From Paucimonas lemoignei (GTDB lineage: Bacteria; Pseudomonadota; Gammaproteobacteria; Pseudomonadales; Pseudomonadaceae): DNA of 64,000 nt. The stretch spans positions 2,294,001 through 2,358,000 of the forward strand of contig LS483371.1 of assembly GCA_900475325.1 (NCBI GenBank), in the 5' to 3' direction. Each line of letters opens with the position of its first letter. Position 1 is the first letter of the stretch. The position numbers and the translations under genes are program-made. Shown here piece after piece: positions 41,383 through 50,469 of this stretch. The notes under the pieces are model-generated. The model made no database searches. It saw only the letters and a list, made by a program, of their open reading frames with translations, and had not been told where the DNA came from.

Positions 41383-42357
41383 ATGAAGCTGCCCTTTGCT
41401 GGACGCACGCTTGTTGTTGCCATGTTCGCCGCTGCTGCCGCGACGCTTTCCCTTCCCGCCGTATCCGCTGAAACCCCCGCCAAACCCAAAGTAGCGCTGG
41501 TCATGAAATCTCTGGCCAACGAATTCTTCCTGACCATGGAGGACGGCGCCAAGGCTTATCAGAAAGAAAATGCTGACAAGTTCGACCTGATCTCCAACGG
41601 GATCAAGGACGAGTCCGACACGGCCAATCAGATCCGGATTGTCGAGCAGATGATTGTCTCGAAGGTGAATGCGCTGGTCATTGCGCCCGCAGATTCCAAG
41701 GCATTGGTGCCAGTGATCAAGAAAGCCATGGATGCCGGTATCACAGTGGTCAACATCGACAATCAGCTGGACCCTGAGGTGCTGAAAAGCAAAAACCTCA
41801 GCGTGCCGTTCGTAGGGCCGGATAATCGCAAAGGGGCACGCCTGGTAGGCGAGTACCTGGCGCGTGACCTCAAGGCCGGTGATGAAGTGGGCATTATCGA
41901 AGGCGTGTCCACAACCACCAATGCCCAGCAACGCACCGCCGGTTTCAAAGACGCCATGGATGCCGCGAAGATGAAGATCGTCTCCACGCAATCGGGCAAC
42001 TGGGAAATCGACAAGGGCAATGCGGTGGCCGCGGCGATGCTCAATGAGTACCCGAACCTGAAAGCGCTGCTGGCCGGTAACGACAGCATGGCCCTGGGCG
42101 CGGTGTCTGCGGTTCGCGCAGCAGGCAAGGCGGGCAAGGTCAAGGTGGTTGGCTACGACAACATCAACGCCATCAAGCCGATGCTCAAGGACGGTCGCAT
42201 TCTGGCGACTGCCGACCAGTACGCCGCCAGACAGGCCATGTTTGGCATTGATGCAGCGCTCAAGTTGCTCAAGGGCGAGAAGGTCGAGAGCGTCAACGGT
42301 GTGATTGAAACCCCGGTGACCCTGATCACTCAGTCCACCCCGGCCAACAACCCGTAA
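41383..42357 (+). CDS. rbsB: Ribose ABC transporter periplasmic binding protein
   Basis: A 324-residue binding protein of the ribose family. The start at 41383 (MKLPFAGRTLVVAMF) has GGAG upstream; the signal peptide ends near VSAETPAKP. Mature motifs: VALVMKSLANEFFLTMEDGA, LVIAPADSKALVPVI, VNIDNQLD, FVGPDNRKGARLVGEYL, LLAGNDSMALGAV, VVGYDNINAIKPML. First gene of rbsBACRKD, downstream of the RbsR palindrome. Confidence 0.95.
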   Translation: MKLPFAGRTLVVAMFAAAAATLSLPAVSAETPAKPKVALVMKSLANEFFLTMEDGAKAYQKENADKFDLISNGIKDESDTANQIRIVEQMIVSKVNALVIAPADSKALVPVIKKAMDAGITVVNIDNQLDPEVLKSKNLSVPFVGPDNRKGARLVGEYLARDLKAGDEVGIIEGVSTTTNAQQRTAGFKDAMDAAKMKIVSTQSGNWEIDKGNAVAAAMLNEYPNLKALLAGNDSMALGAVSAVRAAGKAGKVKVVGYDNINAIKPMLKDGRILATADQYAARQAMFGIDAALKLLKGEKVESVNGVIETPVTLITQSTPANNP

Positions 42358-42412
42358 CTCTTTCGCCGAATGTCTGCATCTGCCCGCCAAGGGCAGGTGC
42401 ATGGAGAGCTAT

Positions 42413-43963
42413 ATGTCGGCTTCTGCTCAAACCGCTGTGCTGTCTATCAGCGGTATCGGAAAAACCTACGCGCAACCTGTGCTCGGCGGCATCGATCTGA
42501 CGTTGATGCGCGGTGAAGTGCTGGCCCTGACCGGCGAGAACGGCGCAGGTAAAAGTACCCTGTCAAAAATCATCGGCGGCCTGGAGCAGCCCACCGTCGG
42601 GCAGATGCAGTTTCAGGGGAGCGCCTATCAACCCGGCAGCCGCAGCCAGGCCGAAAAGCTTGGCGTGCGCATGGTCATGCAGGAGCTCAACCTGCTGCCG
42701 ACGTTGTCTGTTGCCGAGAATCTGTTCCTCGATAATCTGCCGCAGCGCGCAGGCTGGATCAATCGCAGGAAACTGCGTGAAGACGCGATCCAGGCCATGG
42801 CTCAGGTCGGCCTGGATGCTATAGACCCTGATACCCCGGTGAGCGAGTTAGGTATTGGCCATCAACAGATGGTGGAAATTGCCCGGAATCTGATTGGCGA
42901 CTGCCATGTGCTGATTCTCGACGAGCCCACGGCCATGCTCACGGCGCGTGAAGTCGAGATGCTGTTTGAGCAGATCACGCGCCTGCAGCAGCGCGGGGTT
43001 TCGATTATTTATATTTCCCATCGTCTGGAAGAGCTGGCGCGGGTCGCTCAGCGCATCGCCGTGCTGCGTGACGGCAAGTTAGTGTGCGTTGACGCGATCG
43101 CCAACTACTCCAGCGAGCAACTGGTGACCTTGATGGTTGGCCGCGAACTCGGGGACAAGATTGACCTGGGCGTGCGGCAGATCGGTGATGTGGCGCTGCG
43201 TGTGAAAGGGCTGGGCCGCGGCGATAAGGTGCGGGATGTGTCGTTTGACGTTCGCAGCGGCGAGATATTCGGTATTTCCGGGTTGATCGGCGCCGGGCGG
43301 ACCGAGCTGCTTCGCCTGATTTACGGGGCGGATACCGCCGATACCGGAAGCATCGAAGTGGGCAGCCCCGCCCGGCAGGTTTCTATCCGCTCGCCCATGG
43401 ACGCGGTGCGCGAAGGGATCGCGTTGATCACTGAGGACCGCAAAGGTGAAGGGTTGCTGCTGACCCAGACCATCAGTGCCAACATCGCTCTAGGTAACAT
43501 GGACAGCGTCTCGGCGGGCGGTCTGGTCAACGCTCGGGATGAAATGAGCCTGGCTCAGAGGCAGATCGACGCCATGGGCATCCGCACTTCCGGGCCTGCA
43601 CAGTTGGTGTCGCAATTGTCGGGCGGCAACCAGCAGAAGGTCGTGATCGGCCGTTGGCTGGAGCGCGATTGTGCGGTCATGTTGTTTGACGAGCCGACCC
43701 GTGGCATCGACGTGGGCGCCAAGTTCGATATCTACGGCCTGTTCGGCGAGCTGACGCGTCAGGGCAGGGCGCTGGTGGTGGTCTCCAGTGACTTGCGCGA
43801 GTTGATGCTGATTTGCGACCGCATTGGTGTGCTGTCGGCCGGACGCCTGATTGACACCTTTGATCGCGCTGACTGGAGCCAGGACGAATTACTCGCTGCC
43901 GCGTTTGCCGGCTATCAAAAACGCGATGCGCTGCTCGGTGAAGCCGCGCCTAGGATTGACTGA
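42413..43963 (+). CDS. rbsA: Ribose ABC transporter ATP-binding protein
   Basis: A 516-residue protein with two fused ATPase halves, as in RbsA/MglA. The ATG at 42413 has GGAGAG about five bases upstream; 42401 is the alternative. First half: Walker A GENGAGKST near 44 and Walker B ILDEPTAML. Second half: degenerate Walker A GLIGAGRTELLR near 290, with VSQLSGGNQQKVVIGRWL and MLFDEPTRGIDVGAK. This asymmetry is normal for the family. It overlaps rbsC by one base (TGATG). Confidence 0.95.
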   Translation: MSASAQTAVLSISGIGKTYAQPVLGGIDLTLMRGEVLALTGENGAGKSTLSKIIGGLEQPTVGQMQFQGSAYQPGSRSQAEKLGVRMVMQELNLLPTLSVAENLFLDNLPQRAGWINRRKLREDAIQAMAQVGLDAIDPDTPVSELGIGHQQMVEIARNLIGDCHVLILDEPTAMLTAREVEMLFEQITRLQQRGVSIIYISHRLEELARVAQRIAVLRDGKLVCVDAIANYSSEQLVTLMVGRELGDKIDLGVRQIGDVALRVKGLGRGDKVRDVSFDVRSGEIFGISGLIGAGRTELLRLIYGADTADTGSIEVGSPARQVSIRSPMDAVREGIALITEDRKGEGLLLTQTISANIALGNMDSVSAGGLVNARDEMSLAQRQIDAMGIRTSGPAQLVSQLSGGNQQKVVIGRWLERDCAVMLFDEPTRGIDVGAKFDIYGLFGELTRQGRALVVVSSDLRELMLICDRIGVLSAGRLIDTFDRADWSQDELLAAAFAGYQKRDALLGEAAPRID

Positions 43964-44958
43964 TGAAAACTTCCACCCCGTCACACACGCTGCCTTCAGC
44001 CAGCAAACGCAGCGGCACCTGGCTTGGCCTGGGAACATACCTGGGTCTGGCGGGCGCGCTGCTGGCGATGATTGTGCTGTTTTCACTGCTCAGCGACCAT
44101 TTCCTGTCCTATAGCACCTTCAGCACCCTGGCTAACCAGATCCCTGACTTGATGGTGCTCGCGGTCGGCATGACCTTTGTGCTGATCATCGGCGGGATCG
44201 ATCTGTCGGTCGGGTCAGTGCTGGCACTGGCGGCGTCGGCCGTCAGTGTGGCGATCATCAGCTGGGGCTGGAGCGTGTTCCCGGCCGCCATTCTGGGCAT
44301 GGCTTGCGCGGCATTGGCGGGCACCATCACCGGCTCGATCACGGTGGCCTGGCGTATCCCGTCATTCATCGTGTCTTTGGGCGTGCTGGAAATGGCCCGG
44401 GGCGTGGCGTACCAGATGACCAACTCCCGCACGGCCTACATTGGCGATGCGTTTGCCTGGTTATCCGACCCGATTGCTTTTGGTGTTGCGCCATCGTTCA
44501 TCATCGCGCTGCTGGTGATTGTGATTGCCCAAGCGGTGCTGACCCGGACCGTGTTCGGCCGTTACCTGATCGGCATTGGCACTAACGAAGAAGCGGTGCG
44601 TCTGGCGGGCATCAACCCCAAGCCCTACAAGATTCTGGTGTTTTCCCTGATGGGGCTGTTGGCAGGGGTTGCGGCGTTGTTCCAGATCTCTCGTCTGGAA
44701 GCCGCTGACCCCAACGCAGGCTCGGGGCTGGAGTTGCAGGTGATTGCCGCCGTGGTCATCGGCGGTACCAGCCTGATGGGAGGGCGCGGGTCGATCATCA
44801 GCACCTTCTTCGGTGTCTTGATCATTTCGGTTCTGGCCGCAGGCCTTGCACAAATCGGTGCCACGGAGCCGACCAAGCGGATCATTACCGGTGCCGTGAT
44901 CGTGATCGCCGTTGTGCTGGATACTTACCGCAGTCACCGCGCAAAGCGTCAGGTCTGA
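43963..44958 (+). CDS. rbsC: Ribose ABC transporter permease
   Basis: A 331-residue inner-membrane permease with eight to ten hydrophobic helices. Family motifs: GMTFVLIIGGIDLSVGSVLA near 70 and GTNEEAVRLAGINPKPYKIL near 205 (the ATPase-docking loop), then VVIGGTSLMGGRGS. Its ATG overlaps the rbsA stop by one base. It works with RbsA and RbsB to import D-ribose. Confidence 0.95.
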   Translation: MKTSTPSHTLPSASKRSGTWLGLGTYLGLAGALLAMIVLFSLLSDHFLSYSTFSTLANQIPDLMVLAVGMTFVLIIGGIDLSVGSVLALAASAVSVAIISWGWSVFPAAILGMACAALAGTITGSITVAWRIPSFIVSLGVLEMARGVAYQMTNSRTAYIGDAFAWLSDPIAFGVAPSFIIALLVIVIAQAVLTRTVFGRYLIGIGTNEEAVRLAGINPKPYKILVFSLMGLLAGVAALFQISRLEAADPNAGSGLELQVIAAVVIGGTSLMGGRGSIISTFFGVLIISVLAAGLAQIGATEPTKRIITGAVIVIAVVLDTYRSHRAKRQV

Positions 44959-44959
44959 C

Positions 44960-45982
44960 ATGGCAACCATCAAAGACGTCGCCGCGCTGGCAGGGATTTC
45001 CTACACGACGGTGTCCCACGTGTTGAACAAGAGCCGGCCGGTCAGTGATCAGGTCCGGCTCAAGGTCGAAGCTGCCATCGCCCAGCTGGACTATGTGCCC
45101 AGCGCGGTTGCCCGCTCTCTCAAGGCTAAATCCACCTCGACCATTGGCCTGTTGATTCCCAACGGCATCAACCCGTATTTCGCCGAGCTGGCGCGCGGTA
45201 TCGAGGATTACTGTGAGCGCAATGGTTTCTGCGTGATCCTGTGCAATTCCGACGATGACCCGCAAAAGCAGCGCAGCTACCTGCGCGTATTGCTGGAGAA
45301 ACGCGTCGATGGCTTGATCGTATCCTCGGTGGGCGGCGATGAAGGCCTGGCAGGAGGCTTTGTGGCCGTGCGCACGCCAATGGTAGTGGTCGACCGTGAA
45401 CTGGAAGACGTCGAAGCTGACCTGGTGCGCATCGACCATGAGGTGGGTGGCTACCTGGCAACCCGGCATCTGATCGATCTGGGTCATCGCCACATCGCCT
45501 GCATCAGTGGACCGGACCACACCAGCGTGGCCCGGTTGCGGCTGTGCGGGTATCAGCGTGCCATGCAGCAAGCGCAGATCGAGATCCTGCCGCATTGGGT
45601 CATCGCCAGTGACTTCACCAGCCCGGGTGGCTATCAAGCGGCTGCGACCTTGCTGGCCAATGATCCGCCCACGGCCATTTTTGCCGGTAACGACATGATC
45701 GGCATCGGCGTGCTTCGCGCTGCCGCCGAACGCGGTATCGGCGTGCCGCAACAGCTTTCCGTGGTGGGGTTTGACGATATTCAGATGAGCCGCTACGTGT
45801 ACCCGGCGTTGACCACTGTGGGGCAGTCGATCCTGCAGTTGGGTGAGACGGCTGCACAAATGCTGCTGCGCAGGATCACCGGCCCCTTTGACGGTGCTGT
45901 CCAGCAGTTGGTCGTCGCCCCCGGTATCGTGTTGCGTGAATCAACTGCTCCACCTGCCAACCTATTCAATGAATTGCGCTGA
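44960..45982 (+). CDS. rbsR: LacI-family ribose operon repressor
   Basis: A 340-residue repressor starting MATIKDVAALAGISYTTVSH, one base after the rbsC stop; the upstream frame overlaps rbsC. The helix-turn-helix covers 2-25 and the hinge helix lies near 48-58 (SAVARSLKAKSTSTIG). The sugar-binding domain includes LIPNGINPYFAELARGIEDY, VVDRELEDVEADLVRIDH, ISGPDHTSVARLR, AIFAGNDMIGIGVLRAA and VGFDDIQMSRY. It probably binds the palindrome at 41301-41314 and is released by ribose. Confidence 0.93.
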   Translation: MATIKDVAALAGISYTTVSHVLNKSRPVSDQVRLKVEAAIAQLDYVPSAVARSLKAKSTSTIGLLIPNGINPYFAELARGIEDYCERNGFCVILCNSDDDPQKQRSYLRVLLEKRVDGLIVSSVGGDEGLAGGFVAVRTPMVVVDRELEDVEADLVRIDHEVGGYLATRHLIDLGHRHIACISGPDHTSVARLRLCGYQRAMQQAQIEILPHWVIASDFTSPGGYQAAATLLANDPPTAIFAGNDMIGIGVLRAAAERGIGVPQQLSVVGFDDIQMSRYVYPALTTVGQSILQLGETAAQMLLRRITGPFDGAVQQLVVAPGIVLRESTAPPANLFNELR

Positions 45983-45991
45983 GCAACAACA

Positions 45992-46939
45992 ATGATTTCG
46001 ACCAAGAGTGCCCACGACATGCAAGCCAACGTAGTAGTGGTCGGTAGTTTGAACATGGATCTGGTGACCCGCGCGCCTCGCATGCCAGTGCCCGGCGAGA
46101 CCCTGACCGGCGATTCTTTTGAAACAGTGCCCGGCGGCAAGGGCGCCAACCAGGCCGTTGCAGCGGCCCGCCTTGGCGCCTCAGTCGCGATGATCGGCTG
46201 CGTGGGCGAAGACGCCTATGGCGAGCACTTGCGCCGCGCTTTACTCGATGAACAGATCGACTGCCAAGGCGTAACCACAGTGGCGGGTGCCTGCACCGGT
46301 ATCGCCGCGATCACGGTGGACGCCAAGGGCCAGAATGCAATCGTCATTGTCGCGGGCGCCAATGGCTGTCTGACACCTGAGCGGGTGCAGGGCTTCGATG
46401 GGCTGCTCGCCAGTGCTGACGTAGTCATCTGCCAACTGGAAGTGCCGACGCAGAGTGTTGCCTATGCCTTGGGCAGGGCTCGGGAGCTGGGCAAGACGGT
46501 CATCCTCAATCCGGCACCGGCTGCGGCACCTTTGCCCAGTCAGTGGTATCCGCTGATTGATTACCTGATACCCAATGAAAGCGAAGCCGCAGTGCTCACC
46601 GGGGTTGTGGTGGATTCACTCGCGTCAGCTGAGACAGCCGCCAAGGTGCTGCTGACAGCAGGGGCGGGCAAGGTGATCGTGACGCTCGGTGCGCAGGGGG
46701 CGCTGTTTGCGTCCGTCAGAGGTGTGGTGCATTTTCCGGCGCCCCAGGTTACGGCGGTGGACAGCACGGCTGCCGGTGATACCTTCGTCGGTGGATTCGC
46801 CGCCGCTCTGGCGCAGGGTCGCAGCGAAATCCAGGCGATCCGCTTTGCCCAGGCTGCCGCTGCCTTGTCTGTCACACGCCCAGGCGCGCAGCCTTCAATA
46901 CCCACCTTTGCAGAACTCACGGACACCGACCCGGCATGA
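45992..46939 (+). CDS. rbsK: Ribokinase
   Basis: A 315-residue PfkB-family kinase that phosphorylates D-ribose at O5. The start at 45992 is assumed; an ATG at 46019 immediately before the conserved [15 protein letters not shown] is an alternative. Motifs: [17 protein letters not shown] near 48 and [18 protein letters not shown] near 255 (catalytic Asp in AAGDTF). It lies nine bases after rbsR and overlaps rbsD by four bases. Confidence 0.94.
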   Translation: MISTKSAHDMQANVVVVGSLNMDLVTRAPRMPVPGETLTGDSFETVPGGKGANQAVAAARLGASVAMIGCVGEDAYGEHLRRALLDEQIDCQGVTTVAGACTGIAAITVDAKGQNAIVIVAGANGCLTPERVQGFDGLLASADVVICQLEVPTQSVAYALGRARELGKTVILNPAPAAAPLPSQWYPLIDYLIPNESEAAVLTGVVVDSLASAETAAKVLLTAGAGKVIVTLGAQGALFASVRGVVHFPAPQVTAVDSTAAGDTFVGGFAAALAQGRSEIQAIRFAQAAAALSVTRPGAQPSIPTFAELTDTDPA

Positions 46940-47340
46940 AAAAAACACCCTTGCTCAACATCGCGCTGTCGCGGGTCATTGCTTCCCTGGGGCATGGCGA
47001 CATTCTGATGATCGTCGATGCCGGCATGCCGATCCCGCCCGGCGTCGAGCTGATCGACCTTGCGCTGACCCGTGGCGTCCCAGATTTCGTCAGTGTTCTG
47101 GACACCGTGCTCACCGAAATGCAGGTGGAGAGCCATGTGCTGGCCGAGGAAATCATGTTCAAAAAGCCGCCCGCGCTGAGCGTCATTGAAGGCCTGAGCC
47201 TGGACGGTGAGCTGGGCGAGCAGCGGCTACTCAGCCATGAAGCCTTGAAGGCACTGAGCAAAAACGCACGGGCGATCGTCCGCACCGGCGAGTGTGAGCC
47301 TTACAGCAATATCGCGTTGATTGCCGGCGTGGTGTTCTGA
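46936..47340 (+). CDS. rbsD: D-ribose pyranase
   Basis: A 134-residue protein that interconverts the pyran forms of ribose so that ribokinase can use the furanose. It matches RbsD from end to end: [20 protein letters not shown] with the catalytic His near residue 20, [18 protein letters not shown], and [19 protein letters not shown] at the C-terminus. The ATG overlaps the rbsK stop (ATGA). Confidence 0.95.
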   Translation: MKKTPLLNIALSRVIASLGHGDILMIVDAGMPIPPGVELIDLALTRGVPDFVSVLDTVLTEMQVESHVLAEEIMFKKPPALSVIEGLSLDGELGEQRLLSHEALKALSKNARAIVRTGECEPYSNIALIAGVVF

Positions 47341-47385
47341 TCCAGGCAATTAAAAGAAGCATCAATCACAAACAGGGAGTTTCTC

Positions 47386-48411
47386 ATGCAATGGACCCAA
47401 CTCTTCAAACAGCTATTTCGGAGCGCACTGCTTTTGGCCACTCTCAGCGTGAGCGTCGCACAGGCCGTCGAACGACGGGATCTGATCATTGACACCGATC
47501 CGGGCGCCGACGATGTCGTGGCCCTGCTGCTGGCGCTGGCATCGCCGGCCGAATTGAATGTCATGGCGATCACCACCGTGGCAGGCAACGTCCGTATCGA
47601 CAAGACCTCGCGCAACGCCAGACTGGCTCGGGAGTGGGCCGGGCGCGAGGAGGTGCCGGTGTATGCTGGCGCGCCACGCCCTTTGGTGCGCACCCCAATC
47701 TACGCCGAGAACGTACACGGCCAGGAAGGTTTGCCAGGCGTTCCCGTGTTTGAGCCCAAACAGGGGCTGGCCAGCGGCAATGCGGTGTCTTACCTGATCG
47801 AGACCTTGCGCAAGGCCAAGCCACACAGCATCACCATCGCGATGCTCGGGCCGCAGACCAACCTGGCACTGGCGCTGACCCAGGATCCGGAAATCATTCA
47901 AGGCATCAAGGAAGTGGTGGTGATGGGGGGCGCGCACTTCAATGGCGGCAATATCACCCCGGTGGCCGAATTCAACCTGTTTGCCGACCCGCACGCTGCC
48001 CAGGTGGTCCTGGCCAGTGGCGTCAAGCTGACCTACCTGCCGCTGGACGTGACCCACAAGATCCTCACCAGCGAACAGCGCCTTAACCAGATCGCCGCGC
48101 TGAACAATCAGGCGGGCAAGCTGGTGGGCAGCATTCTCAATGAATACGTGAAGCTCGACATGGTCCACTACGGCTTGCCGGGCGGCCCGGTGCATGACGC
48201 CAGCGTGATTGCCTGGCTGCTCAAGCCTGAATTGTTCTCGGGCAGGCAGATCAACGTTGCGATTGATACCCGCGAAGGCGTCGGCTTCGGCCAGACCGTC
48301 GCGGACTGGTATGGCACGCTAGGTCACGAAAAGAACGTGTTCTGGGTGGAGGACGGCGACGCGCAAGGCTTTTTCGATCTGCTGACCGAGCGACTTTCGC
48401 GTTTGAAGTGA
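47386..48411 (+). CDS. Exported nucleoside hydrolase (IunH family)
   Basis: A 341-residue hydrolase of N-ribosidic bonds, giving ribose and free base. A signal peptide is evident (LLLATLSVSVAQA), so it acts in the periplasm, which is uncommon for this mostly cytoplasmic family. The calcium site LIIDTDPGADDVVALLLAL is near 30-48, AENVHGQEGLPG near 108, VVMGGAHFNGGNITPVAEFN near 180, and HDASVIAWLLKP near 265 (catalytic His/Asp). It lies 45 bases after rbsD with its own GGGAG ribosome site. It probably supplies ribose to the adjacent transporter. Confidence 0.92.
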   Translation: MQWTQLFKQLFRSALLLATLSVSVAQAVERRDLIIDTDPGADDVVALLLALASPAELNVMAITTVAGNVRIDKTSRNARLAREWAGREEVPVYAGAPRPLVRTPIYAENVHGQEGLPGVPVFEPKQGLASGNAVSYLIETLRKAKPHSITIAMLGPQTNLALALTQDPEIIQGIKEVVVMGGAHFNGGNITPVAEFNLFADPHAAQVVLASGVKLTYLPLDVTHKILTSEQRLNQIAALNNQAGKLVGSILNEYVKLDMVHYGLPGGPVHDASVIAWLLKPELFSGRQINVAIDTREGVGFGQTVADWYGTLGHEKNVFWVEDGDAQGFFDLLTERLSRLK

Positions 48412-48433
48412 TAAGCGGGTGTGGCCGGGCAGG

Positions 48434-48643
48434 TCACACCGGTTGTGCTGGCGCTTCCTTGATTTCATTTGGGTAGCGGGCCAGCACCTGCGTGATAAAG
48501 GCCAGCGCGCCATCGGTGCCCAGCTCCTTGACCAGCAAATCTACTGCGATGATGGCCAATTCCTCAGGGTTTGAGGGGCTGTGGGATGAATGCCCTAGCG
48601 GCCATTTGGCCCTGATCGCTGCATCGATGGATACGACTGCCAT
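48434..48643 (-). CDS. Small conserved protein, unknown function
   Basis: A 69-residue frame starting MAVVSIDAAIRAKWPLGHSS, with GAGAC upstream. The middle is helical (EELAIIAVDLLVKELGTDGA, FITQVLARYPNEI). No family is recognised and there is no membrane segment. It is convergent with the nucleoside hydrolase gene. The 48644-48936 gap on its other side shows nothing else. Confidence 0.6.
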   Translation of the reverse strand: MAVVSIDAAIRAKWPLGHSSHSPSNPEELAIIAVDLLVKELGTDGALAFITQVLARYPNEIKEAPAQPV

Positions 48644-48936
48644 TACTGTCTCGTCTCGGTGAAATTGAAAATCACATCGTCGGGCAACCAATCCGCCCAA
48701 CAGAGCGAGTAAACCACTTCGTCCGGCCTTTTGGCACTGCGACTAACGCACTAGCCCGATGCCCTGATCACATCTACTCACGTTTTGTGACGATTTGCCT
48801 TCACATGCTTTCGACGGCTGGGGCAGACTTCGGCGCTGTCTGGCCTGATTGGTCCTGATCAAGGGTCGTGCTGCAACGATTAGGTAATAACGCTGTCGCA
48901 AGGGTTCTGCTTTTGTTTATCGGTCGAGGAGGCTGT

Positions 48937-49251
48937 ATGCCGTGGAAATTGTCTTCAGTTGGGTTGGTTGTTGCCGTGTCACTGCTGGCAGGGTGCAGCA
49001 GCACGCCTGAATCTCCGGCTAAAGAATCGCCGACCCAGTCGATGTCGGGTCGCTGCGATGCCGCAGGCGCGCAGTTTGCGGTCGGTCAGCAAGCTTCTGC
49101 CGCGTTACTGGCACAAGCGCGCAGCAAGGCCGGCGCACAGGATGCTCGCTTCATCAGCCCGAATGATGTGCTCACCCTTGAGTACCGTTCTGAGCGCGTC
49201 AATCTCAATACAGACGCCAACGGTAAGGTGACCAGGGTCAACTGCGGCTGA
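48937..49251 (+). CDS. Inhibitor I78-type lipoprotein
   Basis: A 104-residue lipoprotein starting MPWKLSSVGLVV, with GGAGG four bases before. The lipobox is VSLLAGC, with Cys near residue 20. After a Ser/Pro linker, residues 35-104 match the peptidase-inhibitor I78 family: GRCDAAGAQFAVGQQAS, RFISPNDVLTLEYRSERVNL and the final TRVNCG, with the Cys pair likely disulfide-linked. It would inhibit serine proteases in the periplasm. A terminator follows. Confidence 0.88.
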   Translation: MPWKLSSVGLVVAVSLLAGCSSTPESPAKESPTQSMSGRCDAAGAQFAVGQQASAALLAQARSKAGAQDARFISPNDVLTLEYRSERVNLNTDANGKVTRVNCG

Positions 49252-49271
49252 TCGATGTAGATTTCAGGTAT

Positions 49272-49302
49272 AAAAAAACCCCGTCGATGACGGGGTTTTT
49301 TT
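49272..49302. terminator. Bidirectional rho-independent terminator
   Basis: AAAAAAACCCCGTC-GAT-GACGGGGTTTTTTT between the convergent I78 lipoprotein and cold-shock genes. Confidence 0.93.
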
Positions 49303-49315
49303 CAGCTCGCGTGGA

Positions 49316-49528
49316 TTACTCCGGGCGAACCTGAGCAGCTTGCATGCCCTTTTGGCCTTTCTCAGCCACGAAGGAAACAGTCTGGCCTTCTTTCAGGCTT
49401 TTGAAACCGTCGCTTTCGATAGCTTTGAAGTGTACGAACAGGTCGTCACCGCCGCCCTGTGGAGTGATAAAGCCGAAGCCTTTTTCATCGTTGAACCATT
49501 TTACGGTGCCGGATTGGCGATTAGACAT
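49316..49528 (-). CDS. CspA-family cold-shock protein
   Basis: A 70-residue single-stranded nucleic-acid-binding protein. RNP1 KGFGFITP is near 17-24 and RNP2 LFVHF near 30-34; [11 protein letters not shown] is at the N-terminus. Full family length. The 49529-49810 gap upstream, with no gene in it, would give a long 5' leader as seen in regulated csp genes. Whether it is cold-induced cannot be told. Confidence 0.96.
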   Translation of the reverse strand: MSNRQSGTVKWFNDEKGFGFITPQGGGDDLFVHFKAIESDGFKSLKEGQTVSFVAEKGQKGMQAAQVRPE

Positions 49529-49810
49529 GGTGAATCTCCAAGAACATAATTTTTCAGTAGTACGTGTTGCTCAGGCCAACTGGGCACACCGGCCTATCAT
49601 AGTCGAAATGTGGGAATGTAGAGCCATTTCAGTAAGAAGTTTGAGCTTCTTGTGTAGTCAAAATCCTTATAACGCCGCGGGAAGGCCATTTCGCCCTTCT
49701 CTTAGTCGGCCACGCTTCATGCTGTAAGCCCCGTTTTACAGGGCCTTCAGATGTTGTCCAGACGTCGAGGGCGGCAGTTTCGCCCTCTTGCAATCACGCC
49801 GTCTGACTGA

Positions 49811-50116
49811 TTAATTTTTTTCGTTTACGCAGTGCTGAGCCACGATCGTCTGCAATTTGGTGGTCAATTCAGGGCTTGGCGCCACGGTCTTGCTGTTCAG
49901 CGCAGCGATTTCCTTGTCAGTGAAATTCTTATTCACCTGCTGAGCGCCGCACTCGCAATGCGCTTTGGCGGCATCGGCTTTCAGGCTTTTCCCGGCAGCA
50001 GCCGTGCATTCGGTGATGAAGGTGCTTTTTTCTGCCGGGGTCATGGCCGCATGAGCGCTGATGGGCATTGTCAGGGCGACAGGGGCGAGCAGTGCAAGTA
50101 CACGTAGAAGCTTCAT
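49811..50116 (-). CDS. Small periplasmic cysteine-containing protein
   Basis: A 101-residue protein starting MKLLRVLALLAPVALTMP, with AAAGGAG upstream. The signal peptide ends at AHA. The mature part has four Cys (ECTAAAG, HCECGAQQ, AQHCVNEKN) that could form two disulfides, and the helical pattern AALNSKTVAPSPELTTKLQT. No named family is recognised. Confidence 0.8.
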   Translation of the reverse strand: MKLLRVLALLAPVALTMPISAHAAMTPAEKSTFITECTAAAGKSLKADAAKAHCECGAQQVNKNFTDKEIAALNSKTVAPSPELTTKLQTIVAQHCVNEKN

Positions 50117-50469
50117 GGCGTTCTCCTTTAATAGAGCGCAACGGATTTGCTGGGTTGCAGAACAATCTGACGGCGGGAAATCGCTCCAGTTCAGCATTCC
50201 TTCAAAAGCGTGCAATTGAGCGCTCCAGGGCGAGCGTGATCAGGCACAGCTGTGCTAGGATGCGCGTCCTTTATATTCGCGCGTGGCTGGCAGGCGTTAT
50301 TGTCGGCGTCGTGCGAATCAATGTTTCGTTCAATCCAGTCATCTGGTTCGGTTCAAGGTTGGCCGCAAGGCTCCTGCCACTGTGAGGCAGGTTTACCACC
50401 GGATCATGTACTGGCTCATCCCAACCCACGTGACCTTTGGTAGGGGTCACCACTAGGAGAGGAGGCGCC
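50117..50469 (+). promoter_or_regulatory. thrS promoter and leader region
   Basis: A 353-base gap before thrS with no gene. Near its end GTGACC (50430-50435) and GGTCAC (50445-50450) form a short hairpin just upstream of the GGAGAGGAGG ribosome site. Threonyl-tRNA synthetase genes are autoregulated at the leader in other bacteria. The hairpin could take part, but no tRNA-like mimic was recognised. Confidence 0.4.

Noticed and set aside
41329..42402. 357-codon frame antisense to rbsB
   Set aside because: Shadow frame in high-GC DNA.
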